64,000 nt of DNA from Bacteroidota bacterium. GTDB lineage: Bacteria > Bacteroidota > Bacteroidia > Flavobacteriales_D > Sanyastnellaceae. Made by a program: the position numbers and the translations under genes. The DNA is taken from the NCBI GenBank assembly GCA_027624855.1, contig JAQBTQ010000003.1, positions 62,001 through 126,000 of the forward strand. The letters are read 5' to 3'. A model generated the notes under the pieces. It worked only from the letters and a program-made list of their open reading frames with translations. It was not told where the DNA came from and did not search any database. This document shows, in pieces, positions 51,702 through 59,933 of this stretch (position 1 is its first letter; each line of letters opens with the position of its first letter).

Positions 51702-51744
51702 GGGTGCAAATTACGGCCGCATTTTTTCGCATTGAAATTTTGAT

Positions 51745-51756
51745 TTCGATATCGAA
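51745..51756. repeat. Perfect 12-base palindrome TTCGATATCGAA
   Basis: Self-complementary without a spacer, 44 bases upstream of the DegT aminotransferase start and 11 bases from the TTTGAAA inverted repeat. Could be an operator; may be chance. Confidence 0.35.
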
Positions 51757-51766
51757 TGTGTGCGAG

Positions 51767-51784
51767 TTTGAAACATTTTTCAAA
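51767..51784. repeat. Perfect inverted repeat, candidate operator of the Crp/Fnr gene
   Basis: TTTGAAA-CATT-TTTCAAA, seven-base arms separated by four bases. Its centre is about 62 bases before the estimated start of the Crp/Fnr transcript, the usual spot for a class I Crp-family site. Not similar enough to E. coli CRP or FNR boxes to name the regulator. Confidence 0.5.
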
Positions 51785-51823
51785 TGAAATGAACTCCGGT
51801 TATTACAAAAAGGGGGTATCACC

Positions 51824-51831
51824 TAATTTTG
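51824..51831 (+). promoter_or_regulatory. -7 element TAATTTTG for the Crp/Fnr gene
   Basis: A perfect TAnnTTTG 40 bases before the ATG at 51871, so the leader would be ~33 bases. No -33 TTG at the proper spacing was found, which fits a promoter that depends on an activator. Confidence 0.5.
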
Positions 51832-51870
51832 CATCGTTGCAATAAATGATTTTGCGATTAACTCAAGTTT

Positions 51871-52479
51871 ATGGGAAACTTCAGATTTATCAGCCCTGAA
51901 TTAGCTGAGCAATTGTGCTCTATGGGGAAGCGGGTACAGTTGGAGAAAGGGACGGTTGTTGTGAGGCCTGGAGACAAATTGGAGGAATTTTACCTTTTGG
52001 AATCAGGGACAGTTAATTTCTATCGTATCGACAAAATGGCCCGTAAACAATTGCTCCACACGCTAAATGCGGCAGAAGCCTGTGCGCTTAGTTTGGTTTG
52101 TTCCTTATTTGGTGAAGAATCCTTTCTTCAGGCAGAAGTAAAAGACGATTGCGTAAGTTGGGTGATTCCGAAACAAGTTGGCCTGAAATTGATGCAGAGG
52201 CCGGACATGCAAAGGTTCATAATGGAAGCAACAATAGATGGTTGGAAAAACTCGCTGACTGCATTTGATGATGTGGCCTTTGCGTCGCTATCAGAGAGAT
52301 TATTGAGCTATCTTATTCATCAGAGCCGAATTCATGATGATCGAATGATCAAAAAGTCCCATTCTGAAATCGCGGATGACTTAAATGTGAGCCGCGAAAG
52401 CGTCAGTCGGCTGCTAAAAACAATGGAAGGGAATCGTGTTGTTCAATTACATCATGGTCATCTGAAAGTGTTAGTTTAA
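51871..52479 (+). CDS. Crp/Fnr family transcriptional regulator
   Basis: 202 residues: a cyclic-nucleotide-binding-fold N-terminal domain (about 10-110: GTVVVRPGDKLEEFYLLESG, TVNFYRI) and a C-terminal helix-turn-helix, with the recognition block HSEIADDLNVSRESVSRLLK. No cluster of four cysteines for an FNR-type iron-sulfur centre is visible (Cys only at scattered sites), so the ligand is unknown. A rhodanese follows 12 bases after, suggesting a sulfur or redox role. An inverted repeat lies upstream. Confidence 0.93.
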   Translation: MGNFRFISPELAEQLCSMGKRVQLEKGTVVVRPGDKLEEFYLLESGTVNFYRIDKMARKQLLHTLNAAEACALSLVCSLFGEESFLQAEVKDDCVSWVIPKQVGLKLMQRPDMQRFIMEATIDGWKNSLTAFDDVAFASLSERLLSYLIHQSRIHDDRMIKKSHSEIADDLNVSRESVSRLLKTMEGNRVVQLHHGHLKVLV

Positions 52480-52491
52480 ACCGATTTTGAG

Positions 52492-52794
52492 ATGTTTTTT
52501 GGACCAAAAGTAGATTTAAGTCCCAGTGATTTCAGGGAGGCTTTGCAATCGCATGGGGGCAGGGTGATTGATTGCCGAACTGCTTCAGAATGTTCATCCG
52601 GTATGTACCCTGGGGCCGAGAATGTGGATTGGATGGCGGGTAGAATGAATGCCGAATGCCAAAATTGGGACCGAGATGAACCAATTTATTGCTATTGCCG
52701 ATCGGGTGCGAGAAGCGGTGCTGCGGTTCAATTCCTCCGCAATCAAGGGTTTAAAAAAGTCTTTAACGTCGGTGGTTATGGAAGCTTACGGTAA
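52492..52794 (+). CDS. Rhodanese-like sulfurtransferase
   Basis: 100 residues, a single rhodanese domain. The catalytic cysteine is in YCYCRSGARSGAAV (active-site loop CRSGAR), with the earlier VIDCRTASECSSGMYPGAEN (DxR-like) and the terminal FNVGGYGSL. It moves sulfane sulfur from thiosulfate or persulfide. Co-directional with the Crp/Fnr gene and likely in its operon. Confidence 0.93.
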   Translation: MFFGPKVDLSPSDFREALQSHGGRVIDCRTASECSSGMYPGAENVDWMAGRMNAECQNWDRDEPIYCYCRSGARSGAAVQFLRNQGFKKVFNVGGYGSLR

Positions 52795-52812
52795 AGTTTG
52801 CATCCATACAAT

Positions 52813-53670
52813 TCACTTTTTTCTCGAAAAGAACTGATTCCTAGACACCACGCTTTCAGCTCTGAATCCTTGGATTTTACTTGGTGATAAAATCGAATGA
52901 TCCGTCAGAAAGATTTTTGCGGATCCAATGATGAGTTCGGTTTCGATGAAGACGGGCAGTCGCTGCTCATCAGCTGTTACAAACACTTGCATCAGATCTC
53001 CAGCTTTGAACACTGTTCCCTCAATGAGTTGGGGTTGGATGATCCAACACTCATAGGATTCATGTGAATCTGGATCAGTCCATGTTTCAATGCCCAAAAA
53101 CTGGATGTTGGTTTGGTGGATTTCTCCATCCAATATCAAGTCCATTTTCAACACTTTACCTTCCGAGTAGGTATCCCATGGGATTTGTCGGCACCAATGC
53201 ACAGCAGTCATTACATCCATGACCGTTGTTTTGCTCTCAAATAAAGTCACCTCTCCACTGGATAATTCATCATCATTGCCAATCCACGAAATAGAGAAGC
53301 CCTCATTGAATTGATATGCGCGATCGTAAGCATGGCTCCCTTCGATGCCTTTTCTCGAAAACTGGTGCGGTTGAAAATGTTTGTCTGCGGTGCTAGAGTA
53401 AATGCTGTTGACTGGATAAAACCAATTCCAATGTGATTGCGATGTTCCCCATCCTTCGAAGCTCCACAATGATCTTGGATCGTTGGGATTGAGTAGCGTA
53501 GTGAACGTAGCGTTTCCGACCTCCAAGTAGAGGGGCCCCCATTCGTATGTAATCACAAAATCCAGCCGCTCTCCATTGATGGGGCCATTCGCTGAGGGCT
53601 GAGCTAGTGAGAAGGGGGTTGTCAGCAATAGCAAAGAAAAAACCCCGCTGTGAAGCAGGGTTTTTTTCAA
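52813..53670 (-). CDS. DUF3108 family exported protein
   Basis: 285 residues if started at the TTG at 53670; another TTG at 53694 overlaps the DUF1573 stop as TTGA. I prefer 53670 because it yields the classic signal peptide (MKKTLLHSGVFSLLLLTTPF, then SLAQ). No ATG is available nearby. The mature part (FVITYEWGPLYLEVGNATFT) and the later beta-strands match DUF3108, a periplasmic/lipocalin-like family of unknown function. Its first codons contain a terminator-like hairpin, listed separately. Confidence 0.85.
   Translation of the reverse strand: MKKTLLHSGVFSLLLLTTPFSLAQPSANGPINGERLDFVITYEWGPLYLEVGNATFTTLLNPNDPRSLWSFEGWGTSQSHWNWFYPVNSIYSSTADKHFQPHQFSRKGIEGSHAYDRAYQFNEGFSISWIGNDDELSSGEVTLFESKTTVMDVMTAVHWCRQIPWDTYSEGKVLKMDLILDGEIHQTNIQFLGIETWTDPDSHESYECWIIQPQLIEGTVFKAGDLMQVFVTADEQRLPVFIETELIIGSAKIFLTDHSILSPSKIQGFRAESVVSRNQFFSRKK
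53640..53668 (-). terminator. Terminator-like hairpin inside the 5' codons of the DUF3108 gene
   Basis: On the minus strand AACCCTGCT (TCAC) AGCGGGGTT followed by TTTT: nine pairs with one U-G wobble. It stands 23-50 bases after the DUF1573 stop, so it may end that transcript. The hairpin also has an A/T-rich flank in the other direction but with a C-A mismatch there, so the minus direction is stronger. Confidence 0.6.
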
Positions 53671-53690
53671 AGCAGATGCAAAGAATGCGT

Positions 53691-54248
53691 TCAAGATCCT
53701 GCTGCGGCTGGGTCAACCTCTACGAATGCCGTGATCGTCAACATTGTTTGCGGTGGATCGGTATTCGCATTGATGGTGACCTTTTTGGTCTGGGCATCCT
53801 TTTTTCCTTTCGAATTGAATTTGACTTCAATTTGACCCTTAGCACCAGGTTGAATAGGCTCTTTGGGGCATTTGGGTACAGTGCATCCGCATGAACCTTT
53901 GCAGTTATCGATGACCAACGGCTCATCACCGGTGTTGGTGAATTCGAACATGTGTGTGACTGATTCAGGCTGGGTGATGGTGCCGAAATCGTATTTGTAC
54001 TCCGCAAATTCAATGGTCGTCGTAGGTCCCGCAGGAGGTGGTGTTTGCGCTTTTGCTAAATCGTCTGTTGGGCTGACAGTCGTACCATCCATACCAGGGC
54101 TGGTGTTGACAGCAATTTCACGTGATACTTCAGCTCCTTCGGCTGAACGAGAAGTAGCGGCAGCCCCCTCTTCTGATCCGTTGGATTCGCAACCGATCAT
54201 CAATAGGCCCAAGGCTGGTGCCAAAAAGAATTTCAAATTCATATGCAT
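53691..54248 (-). CDS. DUF1573 lipoprotein
   Basis: 185 residues from the ATG at 54248 (or 54242). Lipobox LLMIGC. A low-complexity Ser/Glu/Ala-rich linker (about 20-70) leads to a DUF1573 domain (TIEFAEYKYDFGTITQPESV, then HMFEFTNTGDEPLVIDNCKG with CGCT). Its Ig-like domain is common in Bacteroidota outer-envelope proteins; the paired cysteines CKGSCGC are conserved. Preceded by a strong promoter and followed by a terminator-like hairpin, so it is possibly expressed alone. Overlap at its 3' end is with the upstream DUF3108 TTG. Confidence 0.9.
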   Translation of the reverse strand: MHMNLKFFLAPALGLLMIGCESNGSEEGAAATSRSAEGAEVSREIAVNTSPGMDGTTVSPTDDLAKAQTPPPAGPTTTIEFAEYKYDFGTITQPESVTHMFEFTNTGDEPLVIDNCKGSCGCTVPKCPKEPIQPGAKGQIEVKFNSKGKKDAQTKKVTINANTDPPQTMLTITAFVEVDPAAAGS

Positions 54249-54265
54249 AATGTTGGATTTGAGTG

Positions 54266-54297
54266 CAAAATTAAGAGCTATTGGATTCGAAGTCAAA
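54266..54297 (-). promoter_or_regulatory. Promoter for the DUF1573 gene
   Basis: Minus strand: TTTG (54297-54294), spacer of 20, TAATTTTG (54273-54266): a full match to the Bacteroidota promoter. It lies over the 3' end of the S41 protease gene, so the lipoprotein has its own promoter inside the protease unit. Predicted leader about 10 bases. Confidence 0.7.
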
Positions 54298-55909
54298 AAG
54301 TATCGTGAGCCAAGTTGCTCCGGTCAAATGTGCCATCTTCAAGTACTTCGATGGCTTTTAAAAGTGATTCATTTAAATCTGAGATCACGCGATAGAAAGT
54401 GCTTTGTTCATGAAGGTTCCTGCCAATCATCGCTTTCAAACGCAATGCGATGGCTTCCCCTGAAGCAGCCCAATCGTCAGCATTGAATTCCACTCCTTCT
54501 TCCGACGCGAATGCTTGGAAATCGGTTAACATTTTCTCGGAAACGATGAACTCATCTAAAAATGAATCTTCGGTTGGAAACCTTTTTTCAAGTTTAGCTC
54601 GTGAATCATCAACGAAGGTCAAAGCGAAACGGCTGTCAAGGCCTTTGCGAAGAATGCTGGTGAAGTAGGGTGAGTTATCGGTCGTGTCGAGCGGGACAAA
54701 CACATCGGGCACAATTCCGCCCCCTCCATAGACCGTTCGATTTTGAATTCGCGTTTTGTACTGCAAACTATCTGGTAATTGCAAGCTATCAAGACTGAGC
54801 AATTCCCCCGTTTCATAGCGTTCAAATTTCTCCGCACGATAGGCTTCGACCCCTTCGTCATAAGACTTTTGTATGCATCTTCCGGCTGGTGTGTAGTACT
54901 TCTGGACCGTCAATCGAACAGCGCTTCCATCGGGAAGTTCAACGGGTCGTTGGACTAAGCCTTTGCCAAAACTTCTCCGGCCAATGATGAGCCCTCGGTC
55001 CCAGTCTTGTATGGCGCCAGAAACGATTTCAGATGCTGAGGCACTTCCCTGATCGATGAGTACGACGAGTCGTCCTTCCTCGAATCGCCCTGGAATTCTT
55101 GCATAGGTGTTATCTCTGGGAAAGGAGCGCCCTTCGGTGTAAACGATAAGCTTGTCTTCTGAAAGGAACTCATCGGCCATTTGAATCGCTGTTCGGAGCA
55201 TCCCACCGCCGTTGCCTTGCAAGTCGAGCACCAAATCTTGCATGCCTTCGCGCTGAAGTTGGGCAAATGCCTCATACATCTCGCTCATCGTGGATCGGGA
55301 GAAGCGGTTGACTTTGATGTAGCCAATCTCCGGAGTAACCATGAATGCCGCATCGACTGAAAAGATTGGGATTTTATCTCGAATGATTTCAAATTCGAGC
55401 AATTGACGCACTTTGCTTCGCTTGATGCCGACGGTCACCTTGGTCCCTTTGGGTCCTTTGAGGAGTCGTTGGACGTCTTTGTTTGTAACGCCCACTCCAG
55501 CGACGATTTCCCCATCTACAGTGACGATGCGGTCTCCAGCCATGATGCCTAACTTCTCGGATGGTCCTCCTGAGATAGGCGAAACCACCATAATGGTATC
55601 TCGAAAAATGTTGAATTGTATTCCTACACCTTCGAAGTTTCCATTCAATGGTTCATCGGCTTCTTGCAATTCATCCGCAGGGATATAAACGGAATGGGGG
55701 TCCATTGCCTCCAGCATGCTGACAATAGCTTCCTCAACCAGTGATTCCATATCGGTCTCCTCGACATACAACTGATCCATGTAATAGAGGAGCGTGTTGA
55801 ATTTTTGTCCTTGGGTTTCAAAATCAGCACCTAGCTCTTGGCTGGAGATCCAAGGGCTAATGGTCATTGCAATGAAGCAGGTCAGCCCAGTTGCGATCAA
55901 TTTTTGCAT
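54293..55909 (-). CDS. ctpA: C-terminal processing peptidase, S41 family
   Basis: 538 residues from the ATG at 55909, with an N-terminal signal segment (about 1-25). A PDZ domain lies around residues 95-165 (GVGIQFNIFRDTIMVVSPIS) and the catalytic dyad is Ser291 (DQGSASASEI) and Lys316 (GRRSFGKGLVQ), 25 apart as in E. coli Prc. The tail after residue ~410 is a helical region found in Bacteroidota CtpAs. Degrades or trims periplasmic proteins. The gene starts opposite the trypsin-like gene across a 139-base gap. Confidence 0.96.
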   Translation of the reverse strand: MQKLIATGLTCFIAMTISPWISSQELGADFETQGQKFNTLLYYMDQLYVEETDMESLVEEAIVSMLEAMDPHSVYIPADELQEADEPLNGNFEGVGIQFNIFRDTIMVVSPISGGPSEKLGIMAGDRIVTVDGEIVAGVGVTNKDVQRLLKGPKGTKVTVGIKRSKVRQLLEFEIIRDKIPIFSVDAAFMVTPEIGYIKVNRFSRSTMSEMYEAFAQLQREGMQDLVLDLQGNGGGMLRTAIQMADEFLSEDKLIVYTEGRSFPRDNTYARIPGRFEEGRLVVLIDQGSASASEIVSGAIQDWDRGLIIGRRSFGKGLVQRPVELPDGSAVRLTVQKYYTPAGRCIQKSYDEGVEAYRAEKFERYETGELLSLDSLQLPDSLQYKTRIQNRTVYGGGGIVPDVFVPLDTTDNSPYFTSILRKGLDSRFALTFVDDSRAKLEKRFPTEDSFLDEFIVSEKMLTDFQAFASEEGVEFNADDWAASGEAIALRLKAMIGRNLHEQSTFYRVISDLNESLLKAIEVLEDGTFDRSNLAHDTF

Positions 55910-56016
55910 GTCATTCACCAATTAACTTCTATCTCGCCCAAAAGGTACCCATTCTTTATCACCTATGTCATGAAAGCCTCCCCAAAATTCTCCAATTCAA
56001 ACGGAGAATCGATGTA

Positions 56017-56045
56017 ACTTGCTTGTTCAACTGCAAGTAATTTTT
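56017..56045 (+). promoter_or_regulatory. Dyad and -7-like element upstream of the trypsin-like protease
   Basis: ACTTGC-N10-GCAAGT (56017-56022 and 56033-56038) overlaps a TTG (-33-like) and abuts TAATTTTT (56038-56045), one base from consensus. The ATG at 56049 follows within four bases, so mRNA would be nearly leaderless. Confidence 0.4.
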
Positions 56046-56048
56046 AAG

Positions 56049-57746
56049 ATGCGAATTGGAAAGAGATCCATTGCTTGGATGGGGATGATGTTTTTTGCGA
56101 TTTTGAATGCTCAATCTCAAGGTGAGCGGCAAATCGAAATTCCTTTACTTGAACTGGAATCACCTAACGTTGAGCAACTGTGGGCTCGAGCATTTTGGCA
56201 TGAGGAACACACCGGTAAGACCCTTCAAGGTGAAATTCTTGAGGCTGATTGGGACTTTTTCGACCATGCGACCCAATCGACTTTACCGAATGGTGATTCG
56301 GTTTGGAAACTTCGCATCCGTGTGCAAGGGGCTCCTGCGCTGTGCGCATATTTCAATGAATTTCATTTACCGATCGGAAGTACGCTTTCATTTGAGTCTG
56401 AAACGGGAAGATTTGAAGTGCCTTACAAAGAAGGTCCATTCGACTTCAGTGAAAACAACGATCATGGCCAATGGGTGAGCGGGGAAATTCCGGGAGACGA
56501 GTTTATCATGGTTTACGAGCAATCACAAGAGGCTGTTGGGGATGCGCAATTGCATTTGAACGGTATCGGCTTCTTTTTCAGGAACCTTTGGTTGGATGGA
56601 GAATACGACCTGCTTGCTGAAAACAATCGCGGGTCTGACCCCTGTCAAGTCGACGTCATGTGTCCTGAGGGCGAGGGTTGGCTTTGTCAGCGCGATGCTG
56701 TGGTGCGATTGAGAATTTCAATGGGAGGGGGGATTTACCTCTGTTCTGGTGCAATGGTGAACAACACCGCGCAAGATTGTCGGCAGCTATTACTGAGTTC
56801 ATTTCATTGCGCAGATGACATGGCGGAAAATGAATGGGCATTGATGAAGGTTCGATTCAACTACGAATACTTTGAATGCGACGGTGCTTCAAGCTTTAAT
56901 TCCCACGTTCGGACAGGGGTGTATTTCTTGACCAGTTCTGATGACGCGGTGGGCAACAACATCAATGGATCAGATTTTTTGTTGCTCGAAGTTGAAGACC
57001 CCATCTTTGATTCATGGACTCCGTTTTACGCGGGATGGGATGTCACAGGCTTGAGTCCAACAGAGGGAGTGGGTATTCACCATCCTTCGGGAGATCGAAA
57101 GAAAATCTCCACATTTACGACCACTGCTACCAATAGCAGTGTATATCATCCTGGAGCCCATTGGAGGGTTTATTGGCAAGAGACCGAGACAAATCACGGT
57201 GTTACCGAAGGGGGTTCGTCGGGATCTCCCTTATTCGATCAAAATCAGCGAATCGTAGGCACGCTCACTGGTGGGGCATCGTTCTGTGATTCGCCAAATG
57301 CTCCGGACTACTATGGAAAGATGAGTTATCATTGGGATGGTAACAACCCCATCACCGAGCAGGAGAAGCTTTATAATTTCCTTGATCCGCTCGAGACCGG
57401 TCAAGAAATCTTGGATGGCAGTTATGTGACGGAACTTGAGGTTCCATGTGCAGAGCAATCCATTTGTGGTGTGGTTGATATCGAAGAAGAGTGGTTGGTG
57501 TCAAACGATTGGAAGATTCGACCAAACCCTGCTCAAAGCCATCTTTACATCGATTGGTCTGGTGAGATTCAGGCGGACCAATTGAGGATTTATGATCAGA
57601 TGGGTCGTCAAGTTGGTCGGCACAATGTTTTTGGGATGCGGGTCCCGGATGTGGACGTATCTGGTTTGGTTCCAGGTTTTTACTACTTGACGCTTGAGAC
57701 CGAACATGGGGCGACGGCGACCCGGCAATTTATCATTGAAAGATGA
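56049..57746 (+). CDS. Secreted trypsin-like serine protease, T9SS type A
   Basis: 565 residues from the ATG at 56049; a signal peptide ends near NAQSQG. The central part is an S1 fold of the lysyl-endopeptidase type: SGAMVNNTAQDCRQLLLSSF then HC (catalytic His), NNINGSDFLLLEV (Asp), VTEGGSSGSPLFDQNQ (Ser). Residues ~495-565 (KIRPNPAQSHLYIDW ... RQFIIER) are a T9SS type A sorting domain. Secreted to the surface or medium for protein digestion. It converges on mutS2. Confidence 0.93.
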   Translation: MRIGKRSIAWMGMMFFAILNAQSQGERQIEIPLLELESPNVEQLWARAFWHEEHTGKTLQGEILEADWDFFDHATQSTLPNGDSVWKLRIRVQGAPALCAYFNEFHLPIGSTLSFESETGRFEVPYKEGPFDFSENNDHGQWVSGEIPGDEFIMVYEQSQEAVGDAQLHLNGIGFFFRNLWLDGEYDLLAENNRGSDPCQVDVMCPEGEGWLCQRDAVVRLRISMGGGIYLCSGAMVNNTAQDCRQLLLSSFHCADDMAENEWALMKVRFNYEYFECDGASSFNSHVRTGVYFLTSSDDAVGNNINGSDFLLLEVEDPIFDSWTPFYAGWDVTGLSPTEGVGIHHPSGDRKKISTFTTTATNSSVYHPGAHWRVYWQETETNHGVTEGGSSGSPLFDQNQRIVGTLTGGASFCDSPNAPDYYGKMSYHWDGNNPITEQEKLYNFLDPLETGQEILDGSYVTELEVPCAEQSICGVVDIEEEWLVSNDWKIRPNPAQSHLYIDWSGEIQADQLRIYDQMGRQVGRHNVFGMRVPDVDVSGLVPGFYYLTLETEHGATATRQFIIER

Positions 57747-57764
57747 TCAGATTGGGTGCGCAAT

Positions 57765-59933
57765 TTAGTTTGCTACCCAGGAGAGTTGCTCCAGTTTTAC
57801 CTTCGTTTTAAAAGCACCGAAAAGCACTGTTACCGCAGTGCCTTGCATCAGAATGACTGTCCCTCGTTCTTTGCCTCCGTTTCGGAGCCGTACCGTTGAT
57901 CCGACCTTTATTCGCTCGGTAAAGTGCTGGGGACGACGCTTTTTGGAGGTGCGAGAAGCCCGGGCTTGCTCTTTTACTTTCTTCGCTTTCTCAGACTCAA
58001 GCCTTTTGGTTTGCTCAACGGCGACGTACTTAAGGATGTCGTCAACCAGTGCTTGATTTTTCTTTCCGGGATCAAATCGCTGGACGAATTGTTGCATTTT
58101 TCGTCCTCGATGTAAAGCCTCGTTTTGTTCCTCTGAAACGGCTTGCTGCGCGTCCAGCCGTTCCTGGATATGTTGTTCCCGCCGCACCAATTCTGCGCGA
58201 AGTTGCTCGAGTTCTAATTCTTTCTTGAGATTGCGATCGGTGGTTCTAGTCAAGGTGTTTTTCTCCTTTTGGAGATCGGAAATGAGTTGATCCAATTTAA
58301 CCTTGTTTCGGTCGAGCTTGCTCTTGGCTCGTTCGATTAGTTTTTGTTCGATGCCATTGATTTGGGCAACTTCAAAAGTGAATGAACTTCCGGGAGTCCC
58401 CACATCCAATTTGTACAGTGGAGCAAGCGAGTCTTGGTCAAAGCGCATGCTCCCATTGATGGCATGCGGGAGTTGAGCGGCCCGGGTTTTGATGTTGGCA
58501 TAGTGGGTGGTGATGACGGCATAAACGTTCCGTTCATAGAGTTCTTCGAAAAAAACTTCTGCCAGCGCTCCTCCCAATTCAGGGTCCGAACCGGTGCCAA
58601 ATTCATCGAGAAGCAACAATGATCGTTTGTCAGCAACCGACAAAAACGACTTCATTCTATTTAACCTATAACTATACGTACTGAGCTGGTTTTCAATACT
58701 TTGATTATCACCAATATCAGTAAGAATGGCTCCGAAACATCCCATTTCACTGTTTGGGTGTACAGGTACAAGCAAACCACTTTGCAGCATCACCTGCAAC
58801 AAGCCAACTGTTTTCAAAGCGATGGACTTACCGCCGGCATTCGGGCCGGAAATAACCAGCATGCGCTCTTTTGAGTTCAAAGCAATGGTTTGTGGTTCGG
58901 TATGCTTTTGTTGGGCCTTGTTTTGAAGAGAGAGTATAGGGTGGTAGGCCTGAATCAAGTGGAAACTTGAATCTTCCCGTAATCCAGGTAAATCGGCTTC
59001 CATTTCCACGGCTAATTGCGCTTTGGCTCGTAGCCAGTCCAACTCGATCAAAGCCCATTCATAATCGCGCAGCTGAGGTAAGAATTGTCTGGCTTTACTT
59101 GTGAGTTGTCGAAGAATTCTCAAAATCTCCTTTCGCTCATCATCCTGCATCATTTCCATCTCGAAATTCAACGAAACGGTCGAGGCAGGCTCAATGAACG
59201 TGATGGTGCCATTTTTGGACTGCCCAAGCACTGTGCCGGTAACCTTGCGCTTGTGGGTGCTTTGAATAGCAAGCACTCTTCTGTTATTTATGAAGCTTTC
59301 CTTGGTATCTGCCAGCCAACCTTTTTCCAGATTTTTCTTGACTTCACGAGAAAAATTACGATTGATGTTCCTTCGCAATTTGATCATTGCCTCCCGAATT
59401 TGAATCAATTTTGGAGAGGCGTTGCTTTTGACTTGACCCTTGGCATCGAAGACCTCATCAATCAGTTTTGGGAGCTGGGTGTTGGGTTCAATCGAATCGA
59501 GCAATGCGGTTAAACGCGGAATGAATTCGTAATCCATTGAATGAACGGACTTCAGAACTTCATTCATTGTGGAGATTGCCAGCCTCAATCGGGCAAATGC
59601 GGCTTCATCAAGGACAGAATCTCGAACGGCTAGTCGCTTGTTGTCAGGGCCAATTTCTTCGCATCCAACGGCAGGAAATGGAACTCCTGTTCTTTTGATT
59701 TCGAGGAATTCCTTGGTAAGATGGAGAAAGTGATGCCAATCCTTTGAATGAGCCAATGGAACCACTTGTTGGGCTCGAGCGATGATGGTCGGATTGTGGC
59801 AATGATTTAGTAGTAACCTTCGCACCAAATCAAATTCCAAATCCTTTACCGTTTGTGAGTCGAAGTGAGGCAAAGACTTATGCGTCGAATTCACCGAGGA
59901 CGTAGCATTTGTTGAACCCGTGGACCGTTTCAT
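57765..59933 (-). CDS. mutS2: MutS2-type DNA mismatch-family ATPase without Smr domain
   Basis: 722 residues with core and clamp regions, Walker A GPNAGGKS at 363-370, LLLLDEFGTGSDPELGGALA (Walker B and D-loop) and HYANIKTRAA (switch). A long helical segment (about 520-640) and a short KOW/SH3-like end (IKVGSTVRLRNGGKERGTVI) follow. The typical C-terminal Smr nuclease domain of MutS2 is missing, as in many Bacteroidota. Acts on branched DNA or stalled ribosomes in other bacteria. One base shared with the miaA stop (TAATG). Confidence 0.95.
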   Translation of the reverse strand: MKRSTGSTNATSSVNSTHKSLPHFDSQTVKDLEFDLVRRLLLNHCHNPTIIARAQQVVPLAHSKDWHHFLHLTKEFLEIKRTGVPFPAVGCEEIGPDNKRLAVRDSVLDEAAFARLRLAISTMNEVLKSVHSMDYEFIPRLTALLDSIEPNTQLPKLIDEVFDAKGQVKSNASPKLIQIREAMIKLRRNINRNFSREVKKNLEKGWLADTKESFINNRRVLAIQSTHKRKVTGTVLGQSKNGTITFIEPASTVSLNFEMEMMQDDERKEILRILRQLTSKARQFLPQLRDYEWALIELDWLRAKAQLAVEMEADLPGLREDSSFHLIQAYHPILSLQNKAQQKHTEPQTIALNSKERMLVISGPNAGGKSIALKTVGLLQVMLQSGLLVPVHPNSEMGCFGAILTDIGDNQSIENQLSTYSYRLNRMKSFLSVADKRSLLLLDEFGTGSDPELGGALAEVFFEELYERNVYAVITTHYANIKTRAAQLPHAINGSMRFDQDSLAPLYKLDVGTPGSSFTFEVAQINGIEQKLIERAKSKLDRNKVKLDQLISDLQKEKNTLTRTTDRNLKKELELEQLRAELVRREQHIQERLDAQQAVSEEQNEALHRGRKMQQFVQRFDPGKKNQALVDDILKYVAVEQTKRLESEKAKKVKEQARASRTSKKRRPQHFTERIKVGSTVRLRNGGKERGTVILMQGTAVTVLFGAFKTKVKLEQLSWVAN

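Noticed and set aside
53863-54486. A 207-codon open frame opposite DUF1573 and the protease end
   Set aside because: It lies antisense to two well-supported genes, has no domain or signal and is best explained as a shadow of codon usage.
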